A stretch of DNA of 48,991 nucleotides from an uncultured Lachnospiraceae bacterium (GCA_948794795.1 CAQGLR010000027.1:1-48991), one strand, 5' to 3'. Positions 16,785 through 25,746 are shown, counted from the first letter of the stretch. Translations and numbers: made by a program. Notes: generated from the letters alone by a model not told the origin.

Positions 16785-17414
16785 TTATTTCTTTCCTGTA
16801 AGATAATAAACCGCCAGTGCCGTCCTGTGTGAAAGATTTTCTTTTGCAAGGATAGACGTAATATAATTCTTTACTGTCCCTTCACTGATATATAGTTTTT
16901 CTGCAATTTCTTTATTAGAAAGACCTTCTGCAACTGCCTTTACTACTTCTAGTTCTCTTGCTGTATACCTTCCTGCATTAAATCCAGATGATGCCCGCCC
17001 GTTACTCTTTGCAAGGTTTAGAAGCATTGATTCTTCCATTACCCCTGTACCATTATAAACTAATTTAATCATCTGTTTTAAATGTTCTGGTGTATGGTTT
17101 TTCACAAGATATCCATTTGCACCATTCTGCAACGCCTTTTGTACCAGCTCATCATCATCAAAAGTAGTAAGAACCAGGACTTTCCCAAGTTTTCTTTCAA
17201 CAATCTGCTTTGTTGCTTCAATTCCATCCATTCCAGGCATTTGTATATCCATCAGAAATACATCTGGCTTTACATTTTCTGCTATACTTACAGCTTCCTT
17301 TCCATTAGCAGCACATCCAATTACTTCAAATTCATCATCAACCCCAAGTATAATCTTCATTCCTTCTCTTACAAAATCACTGTCATCAGCAATAATTACT
17401 TTTATTTTTTCCAT
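16785..17414 (-). CDS. NarL/FixJ-family response regulator
   Basis: 209 aa from the ATG at 17414, chosen because GAGGG lies 6 nt upstream, whereas the ATG two codons earlier directly abuts it. Receiver domain with VIIADDSDF, phospho-acceptor Asp in VFLMDIQMPGMDG, Thr in LVLTTFDD and Lys in YLVKNH. C-terminal LuxR-type helix-turn-helix (TARELEVVKAVAEGLSNKEI then AEKLYISEGTVKNY). Partner of the kinase just upstream and probable regulator of the ABC-2 transporter in the same operon. Confidence 0.93.
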   Translation of the reverse strand: MEKIKVIIADDSDFVREGMKIILGVDDEFEVIGCAANGKEAVSIAENVKPDVFLMDIQMPGMDGIEATKQIVERKLGKVLVLTTFDDDELVQKALQNGANGYLVKNHTPEHLKQMIKLVYNGTGVMEESMLLNLAKSNGRASSGFNAGRYTARELEVVKAVAEGLSNKEIAEKLYISEGTVKNYITSILAKENLSHRTALAVYYLTGKK

Positions 17415-17552
17415 AAACATCCCTCATATTGTTACATAACTATATTATAAACCTTACTCCTGGACTTCTGCCACACCCTGCTGTATCTGGTTTCTTTAAA
17501 TTATAAAATACAAAAAATATCCAGCTTGCACAAAAACTCTAAATATACTATA

Positions 17553-18686
17553 TTAATCCTGTCTTGGAAACAACATATTAATACTAAAACCTGTTTCTGT
17601 TTCAAATCCAATAATTCCATTTACATCCCGGACTCTCTTTCTCATACCTGAAATCCCCATTCCATCTATAAGTTTATTACATCCTTTACCATTATCTGAA
17701 ACCATGCACCGGATTACCTTATTCATAACATATATTTTAATTTCTATTTTAGTACAGCCTGAATATTTCAAAGAATTAGAAACTGCTTCATAGGCATTAT
17801 CAAGTATAATCTCAAGATAATTTTCTGGCACTTGTGACAATTCCCCATCCATAAAAAGTTCTGCTTCTATACCTTTCTGTTTACACTCCATGCAAAGCTT
17901 ATCCAGCTGTATAAATGCCATTTCATGTTTTTTAGGAGTTTCATCTCTTAAAATAGCCCTGATTTCATCCATGCTGCTACGAAGTTCATCAATTACAGCC
18001 TGGGTCATGCTCTTTGCGGTTTCTGTTTTCTTTTCCATAACTAATTTAACTGCCTCAAGCTGGTATATTGAACCATTAACTGCATGTCCAAGTTTATCAT
18101 GTAATGCCTGTGACAAACTAGCACGCTCTTCAAGAATCTGGTTCTGTACTTTTAAACGTTCTTTGTTTATCTCTTCCCGCAATTCATCTTCTTTTTTATA
18201 CAAACTTTTTTTAAGCTGCTGGCTTAAAACCACATCACTTTTTTCCAGCTCTTTATAATAAAGAACAACAAAATCATTCTGTATATAAATTATTCCTAAA
18301 AGCAATGTTTCTAAAATCTGTACCCCTGTCCTGTCCCATCCTGGAATACATGCTGGAATAAGTGGCAAAAAATACCACAAAATCCCTGGTTTCACTATAT
18401 AAAATACCTCAAATATAGTATAAATGGCAAGTGGCATAAATTCTTTTCCAATTATACATATTATAAATACACACAATATACATGAAACTGCTGCCAAAAT
18501 CCATCTTCCCCTTTTTTCTGCAAGCTCTTTTCCTGCAGATGCGCCAGTGAAAAATGCTAAAAGCAGGAGCACCCACGCAGATGCCCCTGACAGTATATAA
18601 TCTGATACAACAATATATATTTCAAGTATAACCAATAAACCCATACGCACTGCCAGGAAAAAATCCCCCTGGAACTGTTTTTCCAT
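17553..18686 (-). CDS. Sensor histidine kinase (HisKA_3 type)
   Basis: 377 aa from the ATG at 18686 (AAAGGA 9 nt upstream; the GTG seven codons earlier is less likely). About six membrane helices in residues 1-140 with few exposed loops, as in intramembrane-sensing kinases of antimicrobial detoxification modules. A coiled linker is followed by the phospho-acceptor ALHDKLGHAVNGSIYQLEA, N-box LDNAYEAVSNSLKYSG and G-box DNGKGCNKLIDGMGISGMR. Lies between the second permease and the regulator; together the five genes match the set in the B. subtilis linearmycin-resistance operon lnrJKLMN. Confidence 0.92.
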   Translation of the reverse strand: MEKQFQGDFFLAVRMGLLVILEIYIVVSDYILSGASAWVLLLLAFFTGASAGKELAEKRGRWILAAVSCILCVFIICIIGKEFMPLAIYTIFEVFYIVKPGILWYFLPLIPACIPGWDRTGVQILETLLLGIIYIQNDFVVLYYKELEKSDVVLSQQLKKSLYKKEDELREEINKERLKVQNQILEERASLSQALHDKLGHAVNGSIYQLEAVKLVMEKKTETAKSMTQAVIDELRSSMDEIRAILRDETPKKHEMAFIQLDKLCMECKQKGIEAELFMDGELSQVPENYLEIILDNAYEAVSNSLKYSGCTKIEIKIYVMNKVIRCMVSDNGKGCNKLIDGMGISGMRKRVRDVNGIIGFETETGFSINMLFPRQD

Positions 18687-18717
18687 TCTTATAATTCCTT
18701 TCACCACTAATCCTTTA

Positions 18718-19983
18718 TCAGTTTTCCTGGTGCTGTATTTTCAAACCAACACCGCCAATACTGGCAATTATAATAAGATACGCTGCTGTAACACATAATA
18801 ACATAGTATAAGCACTTTTGTCACCAGATAATAACATTTCTGAAGCTTTTATAAACCATTTCTGTGGCATAAGGAAAGAAACAGCTTTTAATGTGCTGGA
18901 TGTATTATCAAGCGGAAAATACACTCCCGCTAAAAGGCCTGAAATGCTCCAAACAGTAAAGACAGTATAATTTGCACTCATTATATCCCCAACCAGCACA
19001 CCTGTACAAAGACTTAAAACACTAAAAACCAGTCCTAATAAAAATATAATTCCAAGAAAAACTATCTTATCTATTCCAAAATCCAGTTCTCCCCTGGCAT
19101 ACATGCATATTCCTAAAACTCCTGTCTGCATGCCAGAAATTATTATTGCCATAACAAATTTTACTACAAGGTATTCAAACATGTTTATTCCAGACAGCAT
19201 AATTCTTGTATATACTTTATTCTCTTGTTCTTCAATCACAGTATAAGCTACACACACCCCACAGAATACAAATCCAAGTGTAATAATAGCAAATGCATAT
19301 CCAATTTTATCCTTAGCAGCACTTTGCTCTTCATCTAGTACAATATCATTCTTTTTACTTATATTTATTATTTCTTTCACTGGCTGTCTTTTTTGTATTG
19401 TCCTAATTACTTCTAATACCTCTTTTGTGTCCATCCCTGTACTATAAAGCATATGCAGCTGTTCTAAATATGCATTTAAAGCTTCCGTAAATATTTCAAA
19501 CCTTTTATCCCCTGATACTTCATATGTAATAAGGGATTTTTGTATATTACCTTCTGCTATTCCCTTTTCAAAATCCTTTTTTAAATATAAAATTGTCCCT
19601 GCCCTGTCATTAAATGCATCTTTTTCTGCCTGCTTTAATATCTCTTCATCTGTCATTTTGCTTGTATCAGCACGGCATACAAAAAACATTCCTGTATTTG
19701 CAAGTTTTTCTAAAATATAACCAGAAAGTTCTGTCATAGAGGAATCATATACCTTCACAATAAAAGCAAATGCCTGTGAATTTCCACAATATATTGCCTT
19801 GCTGCTGGCATCTTTAAGTTCATTTATTTCTTCATTATATTCTTTATTTCTTATTGAAGTTTCTGTTTTTAACCCTAGAATAATAACTGATACTATTGGC
19901 GTAACCATAAGAAAAAACAGAAAACCTTTATTTCTTAATAACAATTTTATATTTATCTTTAATAATGTTAAAAAATGGCTCAT
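18718..19983 (-). CDS. ABC-2 type permease, subunit 2
   Basis: 421 aa. N-terminal helix (residues 18-37), a large extracellular segment (about 40-215), then five or six helices (225-415). This is the layout of ABC-2 permeases of the Lnr/Ybh type. Start overlaps the upstream permease stop by 4 nt. Probably forms a heteromeric channel with that permease, driven by the ATPase at 21098-21856, to expel membrane-active compounds. Confidence 0.9.
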   Translation of the reverse strand: MSHFLTLLKINIKLLLRNKGFLFFLMVTPIVSVIILGLKTETSIRNKEYNEEINELKDASSKAIYCGNSQAFAFIVKVYDSSMTELSGYILEKLANTGMFFVCRADTSKMTDEEILKQAEKDAFNDRAGTILYLKKDFEKGIAEGNIQKSLITYEVSGDKRFEIFTEALNAYLEQLHMLYSTGMDTKEVLEVIRTIQKRQPVKEIINISKKNDIVLDEEQSAAKDKIGYAFAIITLGFVFCGVCVAYTVIEEQENKVYTRIMLSGINMFEYLVVKFVMAIIISGMQTGVLGICMYARGELDFGIDKIVFLGIIFLLGLVFSVLSLCTGVLVGDIMSANYTVFTVWSISGLLAGVYFPLDNTSSTLKAVSFLMPQKWFIKASEMLLSGDKSAYTMLLCVTAAYLIIIASIGGVGLKIQHQEN

Positions 19984-21095
19984 CCTTTTTCTTTTCCTTT
20001 CTTTCTTGTCCAGTCTGTTAATACTGCAATTCCTGTACCTGCTGCTATTATGGCAAGCAGATAAAAGATACTGCTTAATGTATAAGTGCTATGTCCCATA
20101 CATGAATACTCTGTTAATGCCCGGTTTACATGATAAATTGGTGAAATACTTTTAACTGTTTCTGGAAAACTTGAAAACATATATGTTTCAAAACTGCCAC
20201 CAAAAAATCCCATAAACCATGTAATTGTAAATAATATAATAACTGTAACTGCAAGATTTTTAAAAATATTATAAAACATTAAACCTAATGACGCCCCTGC
20301 CATTATAACTAATAAAACCAAAACCACAGACAATACCAGGTTTCCCCAGTGTATTCCAAACATAAAGGATGAAACTACAACAGACACTCCTATGCCAAAT
20401 GCCATAAACGATACTAAAGGTATCCATTTAGCAAAATATAATTTAAAACTGGATAATGATGTAATCTGTAATCTTTGTCCAATTCCATTTTTCTTTTCGC
20501 TAGAAAGTATGCTTGCTATACAGATTATCCCTAAAAAACTGAAATATACAATTTCAATTATTCCATAATAATCTTTAGAACTAATTGCTGGCATATAATC
20601 AAGTTTTTGTACAGGGATTTCTATATCTTCCCTATTGCTTATATCTGCATGTACAGACATTATTAACGCCTGGTCCAGGCTTTGGTCCAGACACCGGTCC
20701 AGAAAGTATTCTAAGGTAATGCCCTCTGTTTCATTATCTGCACTTTTATATACTTTATATTCCCTGCTGCCTAAATCTGCAAAACATGACAAACCATTAT
20801 TTTCTACAATTTCTTCTGGTTTCCCTTCTGGATACTCCAAAAACTGTATTCCTGCATCTTTGCCTGCTTCTTTTATAATTCCTGCATATTCTTCCCAAAA
20901 ACTTCCTTTTTGAACACGGTACCCAGCCTTAAACCTGTCTGCAGTTTCATAAGATTTCATTAAACTTTCAAAAGCACTGGAAAGTACCGCAATTACAAGA
21001 ACCGGACCAAAAACCACACATACAAGGATTATTTTATTCCTTAACATAAGTTTAAAATTATTTTTTATTAAATACCAAATCATTCCATCCTCCAT
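19980..21095 (-). CDS. ABC-2 type permease, subunit 1
   Basis: 371 aa with the same layout: one N-terminal helix (19-39), an extracellular domain (about 40-180), then helices in 185-365. Lies 2 bp after the ATPase stop and overlaps the next permease by 4 nt, so the three are translationally coupled. The first six codons (MEDGMI) may be replaced by the internal ATG at codon 5; the difference is small. Confidence 0.9.
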   Translation of the reverse strand: MEDGMIWYLIKNNFKLMLRNKIILVCVVFGPVLVIAVLSSAFESLMKSYETADRFKAGYRVQKGSFWEEYAGIIKEAGKDAGIQFLEYPEGKPEEIVENNGLSCFADLGSREYKVYKSADNETEGITLEYFLDRCLDQSLDQALIMSVHADISNREDIEIPVQKLDYMPAISSKDYYGIIEIVYFSFLGIICIASILSSEKKNGIGQRLQITSLSSFKLYFAKWIPLVSFMAFGIGVSVVVSSFMFGIHWGNLVLSVVLVLLVIMAGASLGLMFYNIFKNLAVTVIILFTITWFMGFFGGSFETYMFSSFPETVKSISPIYHVNRALTEYSCMGHSTYTLSSIFYLLAIIAAGTGIAVLTDWTRKKGKEKG

Positions 21096-21097
21096 AT

Positions 21098-21856
21098 TTA
21101 TCTGTAATCCCTTAACTGTTTTCCTGTTAAAGTTAAAAATACTTCTTCAAGAGTAATTCCATTATCTTCACTTGTTACAAGATGTTTTAATTCTTCACTT
21201 GTACCACAGGCAATAACTTTTCCATTATCCATAATTGCTATCCTGCTACATATTGCTTCTACTTCTTCCATATAGTGGCTGGTATAAACTACTGTTGTGC
21301 CATTCTTGTTTGATTCCTTGATTTTCTCAAGAATAAAGTTCCTTGACTGTGGGTCAATTCCTACCGTAGGTTCATCAAAAAATAAAAGTTCTGGTTTATG
21401 CCCAACTGCACAAGCAATATTAAGCCTTCTTTTCATTCCTCCAGAAAAATTTTTGGCATATTCATTTCTCTTATCCAAAAGCCCTACATACTCTAATGAC
21501 TCTTCTATTGTCTTTTTCAGCTGTTTCCCCTTAATTCCATAAAGTGATGCAAATAATTCCACATTCTCCCAGGCTTTTAAATTTCCATGGACTGCAAGTT
21601 CCTGTGGTATATATCCAATCTGGTTTATTACCTGTTTTTTCTGTTTCCATGGGTCTGCTCCTAGAAGTTCAATACTTCCTGCTGTTGGCCTGGTAATAGA
21701 ACAAATCATATTCATTGTTGTACTTTTACCTGCCCCATTAGGTCCTAACAACCCAAAAATTTCTCCCTTTTTAACTTCCAGGTTAAGTGCATCAACTACT
21801 GTCTTACTCTGGTATTTCTTTGTTAAATCTTTAGTCTTTAAAATAATATCTGGCAT
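21098..21856 (-). CDS. ABC transporter ATPase (ABC-2 system)
   Basis: 252 aa from the ATG at 21856 with AAAGGA upstream; the 17-codon longer frame (21907) begins with an unlikely Ile/Leu-rich stretch. Walker A GPNGAGKSTT, Q-loop GYIPQEL, signature FSGGMKRRL, Walker B LLFFDEPTVGIDP, H-loop YTSHYMEEVE. First gene of the operon with two permeases, kinase and regulator. By order and family it is LnrL-like. No obvious promoter motif in 21857-22041. Confidence 0.93.
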   Translation of the reverse strand: MPDIILKTKDLTKKYQSKTVVDALNLEVKKGEIFGLLGPNGAGKSTTMNMICSITRPTAGSIELLGADPWKQKKQVINQIGYIPQELAVHGNLKAWENVELFASLYGIKGKQLKKTIEESLEYVGLLDKRNEYAKNFSGGMKRRLNIACAVGHKPELLFFDEPTVGIDPQSRNFILEKIKESNKNGTTVVYTSHYMEEVEAICSRIAIMDNGKVIACGTSEELKHLVTSEDNGITLEEVFLTLTGKQLRDYR

Positions 21857-22041
21857 AAATAATATCCTTTCTATAATAACTACATTTAATATCAGCAAAA
21901 TTATCATAGCAAATCCACCTTAATACTGGTAAGTGAAAAAAGAATGATTTTATATATTACTAAAGTCATATTTATTAATAACTTTTTCCAGTTATTTCAA
22001 AAACAATAATCCTGCTGGCATCATTCAAGATAAAATAAAAA

Positions 22042-22072
22042 AACCTTACAATATATAAATATTGTAAAGGTC
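22042..22072 (-). terminator. Intrinsic terminator
   Basis: In minus-strand sense, ACCTTTACAATAT pairs with ATATTGTAAGGT across a 4-nt loop (TTAT) and is followed by TTTTTTTATT. It lies downstream of the gene at 22184-22672 and insulates the ABC-2 operon that starts at 21856. Confidence 0.75.
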
Positions 22073-22086
22073 TTTAAAAAACGGGC

Positions 22087-22135
22087 AGGGCATATTTGAA
22101 AATAAAATACTTAATAAGTTATGTAGTTCTTTTAA
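22087..22135. repeat. Left-end fragment of the hairpin element
   Basis: AGGGCATATTTGAAAATAAAA followed by AAGTTATGTAGTTCT aligns with the left end of the complete copy at 40592 (AGGGCGTGTTTGAAAAATAAAA...AAATTATGTGGCTCT). It faces a right end at 23046-23069, so the DNA between them is flanked by inverted terminal repeats. Confidence 0.55.
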
Positions 22136-22183
22136 TTATTTTTATCCATTATAATTAATTACATTGGTATTTCTTATGTAGTA

Positions 22184-22672
22184 TTAATTTCCAGCAGAAA
22201 AATAATAGAAATTTTCACATATCTTTACTGTATCATAATAATCGTCAGAACTTGTTTCATAATGCCATACATTTTCAACTTCTGTTGGTACTTCATACCA
22301 GTCATATCCACCTGTCCATGGAAGGGCATTACATGAATATTTATCTTCTTCTGAATAATAAAATCCAGACTGTATGCTGCTTGTCAAAATGCCTTCTGCC
22401 ACACACTCAAAAACTAAAATTCCTGATGAACTGCGCATATCAGTAATATTTATAAATTCCCCAACACCTGGTATTCCATTAATTCCATCTATAGATTTTA
22501 TTATCTCACCTTCTTTTGTGTTTTCAATATATTCTCTTAATTCATCCTTATGTTCTATCACAAACTTTACTATAAGTTCACTTTTACCTGGCTTATTTTT
22601 CCAGTATAACAAAAAGCAAAATATAGTACATCCACAAATTAAAGGTATTATTAATAAATATTTCTTTTTCAT
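22184..22672 (-). CDS. Small membrane-anchored or exported protein, unknown function
   Basis: 162 aa. Lys-rich start and one hydrophobic helix at residues 5-24 (LLIIPLICGCTIFCFLLYW), then an extracellular domain rich in Asp, Tyr, Ser and Trp. The Cys residues inside the helix do not form a clean lipobox. No known family recognised. The leader is nearly the same as that of the gene at 131-829, with TATGGGGGATT before the ATG. It sits between two inverted element ends and beside a truncated DUF4956 gene, suggesting mobile or remodelled DNA. Confidence 0.7.
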   Translation of the reverse strand: MKKKYLLIIPLICGCTIFCFLLYWKNKPGKSELIVKFVIEHKDELREYIENTKEGEIIKSIDGINGIPGVGEFINITDMRSSSGILVFECVAEGILTSSIQSGFYYSEEDKYSCNALPWTGGYDWYEVPTEVENVWHYETSSDDYYDTVKICENFYYFSAGN

Positions 22673-22704
22673 AATAATCCCCCATACCGTATTTTATAAG
22701 GCTC
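22670..22704 (-). promoter_or_regulatory. Leader shared with 827-861
   Basis: Same module as upstream of the gene at 131-829: a TATAAAAT box next to CGGT, then TATGGGGGATTATT and ATG. About 31 of 35 positions agree; the left half of the dyad is weaker here (GCCT instead of ACCG). Confidence 0.45.
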
Positions 22705-22744
22705 AAACATAGATAAACTTTCCCTCCGTTATACAAGTACAGCT

Positions 22745-23059
22745 TTACAGCATCTCTTTGTCTGTAAAGTCCCCTATTACAATATTAAGATTGCCATTAC
22801 GTGTACGTAATTCATCAATAAAATCTTTGGGAACACTCTTCCCCCGGAGCACCACATTATACTTAAGTTCAAATAAAGTTCCCATATTGGTTGTCCTTAT
22901 CGTTTCAAGATGTGCCTGTGTAGTATATTTTTCAAAAACATCATCAAAAAGCCCTTCATAATTAAAGTTCTCAGGTATTGTAATTTTCAGATGTTTGACC
23001 GTCTGTGGTGATTTGTCAAAATTAACAGCTGTAAGCATTAATTGAAAAGCAATTTTCAA
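22745..23059 (-). pseudogene. 3' fragment of a DUF4956-family gene
   Basis: The 104-aa frame carries the typical C-terminal part of DUF4956 proteins (TTNMGTLFELKYNVVLRGK, FIDELRTRNGNLNIVIGDF) but none of the membrane helices that precede it in full-length members (roughly 200 aa or more). Its only start is a TTG inside the end of a hairpin element (23046-23069): the first codons MKIAF are element sequence. So the 5' part of the gene has been lost or replaced at the junction with the element. DUF4956 genes often sit next to polyphosphate polymerase (VTC) or CotH genes, absent here. Confidence 0.65.
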
Positions 23060-23069
23060 ACACGCCCTA
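23046..23069. repeat. Right end of the hairpin element
   Basis: AAGCAATTTTCAAACACGCCCTA matches the right end of the complete copy (AAGCAATTTTCAAACATGCCCTA at 40829-40851). Only about 24 bp remain before the truncated DUF4956 sequence begins. Confidence 0.75.
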
Positions 23070-23165
23070 GTAACTATTATATCATTATTTTATAAATTAT
23101 AATAGATAAATGAAACTAGATAAGTAGAAAAAATCTTTGCCACCTAAAAATTTTCCAAAAAAATC

Positions 23166-23196
23166 TTGCTTGTGACGTTACGTAATGATTTATAAT
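23166..23196 (+). promoter_or_regulatory. MerR-type promoter/operator with 19-bp spacer
   Basis: TTGCTT (23166-23171) and a perfect TATAAT (23191-23196) are 19 bp apart, the over-long spacing typical of promoters activated by MerR regulators. The spacer holds the dyad TGACGT-T-ACGTAA (23173-23185). It drives the merR-like gene at 23219, so autoregulation of the whole operon is expected. Confidence 0.6.
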
Positions 23197-23218
23197 ATAT
23201 TTCAGGAGGTAAAGAACT

Positions 23219-24019
23219 ATGGCAAAATACAGGGCAATTCCAGATGGATATATGACAGTTGGAGAAGTTGCTAAGAAAATAGGAACAACTGTCCGGACTT
23301 TGCAATATTATGACAAAGAAGGATTACTCTCTCCATCAGCAGAAAGTGATGGTGGGCGCAGGCTTTATACGGATAAAGATTTAGTTATACTTCATCAGAT
23401 TTTGTCCTTAAAATCATTAGGATTTTCTTTGAATGATATAAAGCAACACTTAATTTCTTTAGAAACACCAGCGGATGTTGCAAATGCTCTTACTGGACAG
23501 GCTGATAACATACGTATGAAAATAGAGCAGCTAACAGCTTCTTTGACAGCAATAGAACAGTTAAAAACAGAAGTGTTACAAATGCAGACAGTTAATTTTA
23601 AGAAGTATGCAGATATTATTGTCAATCTGCAAATGAAAAATGACTCTTACTATCTTATTAAATATTTTGATGATGATACACTTGACTATATCCGTAACCG
23701 GTTTGATAAAGAAAGTGGCTTAAATTTTATGGATAGATTTAATTGTGTGAGTGATGAAATCATACAACTTCAAAAAGAAAATGTACCCCCTGAAAGCGAA
23801 AAATGTCAACAGGTTGTAAAAAAATATTGGGATTTGATTATAGAATTTACAAACAACGATATGAGTATGCTGCCAAAATTGATGGAAATAGGCAATATTG
23901 GTACTGCTACAAATGCTTGGGAAGAAAGACAAAAAACCGTAAACAGCTATTTAGAGCCAGCTTTACAAGTCTACTTTTCAAAACCCGGAATAAATCCGTT
24001 TGAGGAGGTAAAACAATGA
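23219..24019 (+). CDS. MerR-family transcriptional regulator
   Basis: 266 aa. N-terminal winged helix-turn-helix (MTVGEVAKKIGTTVRTLQYY, then GLLSPSAESDGGRRLYTDKD), a coiled-coil dimerisation helix (about 85-130) and a larger C-terminal domain (about 140-260) resembling TipA-like or effector-binding parts. CAGGAGG precedes the start. Its stop overlaps the ABC ATPase start (ATGA). Likely senses a drug or peptide and switches on its own operon. The gene lies between two broken genes and seems to use CGG/CCG codons more than its neighbours, suggesting transfer. Confidence 0.92.
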   Translation: MAKYRAIPDGYMTVGEVAKKIGTTVRTLQYYDKEGLLSPSAESDGGRRLYTDKDLVILHQILSLKSLGFSLNDIKQHLISLETPADVANALTGQADNIRMKIEQLTASLTAIEQLKTEVLQMQTVNFKKYADIIVNLQMKNDSYYLIKYFDDDTLDYIRNRFDKESGLNFMDRFNCVSDEIIQLQKENVPPESEKCQQVVKKYWDLIIEFTNNDMSMLPKLMEIGNIGTATNAWEERQKTVNSYLEPALQVYFSKPGINPFEEVKQ

Positions 24020-24831
24020 ATTATGCAATACAGGTTAGTGGATTAAGGAAAAGTTATGGAAACCATATTGTTCTTAAGGGACTTGATTTTCAAATCGAAA
24101 AAGGAGAAGTCTTTTCCCTGCTGGGTGTAAATGGAGCAGGAAAAACAACATCTCTCGAATGTATCGAGGGTTTTAGGAAATATGACAGTGGTACAATTAT
24201 CGTAAATGGAAAAATAGGAATCCAGCTGCAATCATCATCTTTGCCTGCCCATATCAAACCAATGGAGGCCGTAAAGCTGTTTGCAAAATGGAACAAATCA
24301 AAGATTGACTATCCTATGCTTAATAATCTTGGTATTAAAGAAATTGAAAAGAAGCAGTATATCCAGCTATCTACAGGGCAAAAAAGGCGGTTGCATCTTG
24401 CACTTGCACTTATCAGTAACCCAGATATTATTTTTCTCGATGAGCCGGCTGCAGGACTTGATGCCGAAGGCAGACTTTCACTTCATGAGCAAATCCGGAA
24501 GCTCAAATCACAAGGAAAAACCATTGTTTTGACAAGCCACGATATGGCAGAAGTAGAAACCTTATGCGACCGTATTGCTATTTTAAGCCAAGGAAATATT
24601 GTCTTTTGTGGCACAACTTCAGAACTTTCAGACAATGTTGGGAAAAAATATTTTATCCATATCAAAACACAGCTAGGGGACAGTACTTTTGAAACAGACA
24701 ATATTGAAGATACTTTAATTTCCCTGCTTGGCGGGTTGAAACAAAAGGAAATTCATGTGTTAGATATTAAAGTTGACAGTGGCACACTGGAACAGCATTT
24801 TATAGAAATGACAAGGAGGGAAACAGAATGA
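24016..24831 (+). CDS. ABC transporter ATPase of the MerR operon
   Basis: 271 aa. Walker A GVNGAGKTTS, Q-loop IGIQLQSSSLP, signature LSTGQKRRL (STG rather than SGG), Walker B IIFLDEPAAGLD, H-loop TSHDMAEVE. C-terminal extension (about 215-271) as in drug-resistance ABC ATPases. Coupled by 4-nt overlaps to the MerR gene and the permease. Probable role: energising export of the compound sensed by the regulator. Confidence 0.93.
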   Translation: MNYAIQVSGLRKSYGNHIVLKGLDFQIEKGEVFSLLGVNGAGKTTSLECIEGFRKYDSGTIIVNGKIGIQLQSSSLPAHIKPMEAVKLFAKWNKSKIDYPMLNNLGIKEIEKKQYIQLSTGQKRRLHLALALISNPDIIFLDEPAAGLDAEGRLSLHEQIRKLKSQGKTIVLTSHDMAEVETLCDRIAILSQGNIVFCGTTSELSDNVGKKYFIHIKTQLGDSTFETDNIEDTLISLLGGLKQKEIHVLDIKVDSGTLEQHFIEMTRRETE

Positions 24832-25544
24832 ATGGATTTTTATATGGTATTATGTTACAGTGGAAATTGGATATACGAAGTAAATCCTTATTAGTCACCT
24901 GCTATATCGTTCCGTTTTTTTTCTTTCTTTTTATGGGCGGTATTTTCACTTCTGTTATGCCTGGCATGAGAAGTACACTTATCCAATCTATGATTGTAAT
25001 GAGTGTTTCAATGGGAGCGTTTATTGGATTGCCGCCATCATTAATTGAAACCTACGGAAGTGACATAAATAAAATTTATAAAGCAAATGGAATACCTGTC
25101 TATTTAGGTCTTGTTACGATGTTTCTTTCTACATTTGTACATTTAATGATTAGCTGCGCTATGATAGTGTTACTGGCTCCCAGATTATTTGAAGCAGTTT
25201 TACCAGAACAACTTCTGGTTTTCTTTTTTGCACTTGCTATATACATTATTGTGTCGTTAAGCATTGGAAGTATTTTAGGGCTAATTATAAAAAACCAAGC
25301 AAAGCTGACAATGATAGCACAGTTAGTGTTTCTGCCTTCAATTATGCTTTCGGGAATTATGTTCCCCATTGATTTGCTACCCCGTTTTCTTGAAATTACA
25401 GGACGCATATTCCCTGCTTCTTGGGGATACCAGTTGATGTTAGATAATGGCTTTTGTCTTGAAAACCTGTGGTATCTAATCCTTGTCTTTTTTGTGGCAG
25501 TAATCATATGCGGAATACTTTTAAAGAAACAAAAATCTAAATAA
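24828..25544 (+). CDS. ABC-2 type permease of the MerR operon
   Basis: 238 aa with about six membrane helices and the ABC-2 pattern (IMLSGIMFPIDLLPRFLEI then TGRIFPASW near residues 175-205). Overlaps the ATPase gene by 4 nt. Ends at 25544; within about 40 bp begins a truncated gene on the other strand, so the edge of the acquired block probably lies at 25545-25582. Confidence 0.92.
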   Translation: MNGFLYGIMLQWKLDIRSKSLLVTCYIVPFFFFLFMGGIFTSVMPGMRSTLIQSMIVMSVSMGAFIGLPPSLIETYGSDINKIYKANGIPVYLGLVTMFLSTFVHLMISCAMIVLLAPRLFEAVLPEQLLVFFFALAIYIIVSLSIGSILGLIIKNQAKLTMIAQLVFLPSIMLSGIMFPIDLLPRFLEITGRIFPASWGYQLMLDNGFCLENLWYLILVFFVAVIICGILLKKQKSK

Positions 25545-25746
25545 CTGGGAGGGAGGACTTTTGAGAAGAACAAAGCAGGTGCGTTGCCAAAACATAAGAA
25601 ATATTACTACTTTTAATGTTATGTTCTTTAATTGCCCTATAAAATGCAGGCAATGTCCCTGCAAAATCTGTATCAACAAGCAAACCACCACCTATCCCTT
25701 GAATGAAAAACGTATTTGTATTACCATATCTCAACTTGCATATCAT
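25537..25746 (-). pseudogene. 5' fragment of a metallo-beta-lactamase-fold gene
   Basis: From the ATG at 25746, residues 1-56 (MICKLRYGNTNTFFIQGIGG..., LLVDTDFAGTLPAFYRAIKE) fit the start of an MBL-fold hydrolase, up to YVLATH where the metal motif HxHxDH should follow. Instead the frame runs into unrelated residues (LLCSSQKSS...) and stops. The gene is cut exactly at its first metal-ligand His, at about 25580, next to the MerR-ABC operon, which therefore appears to have displaced the rest. Confidence 0.65.
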
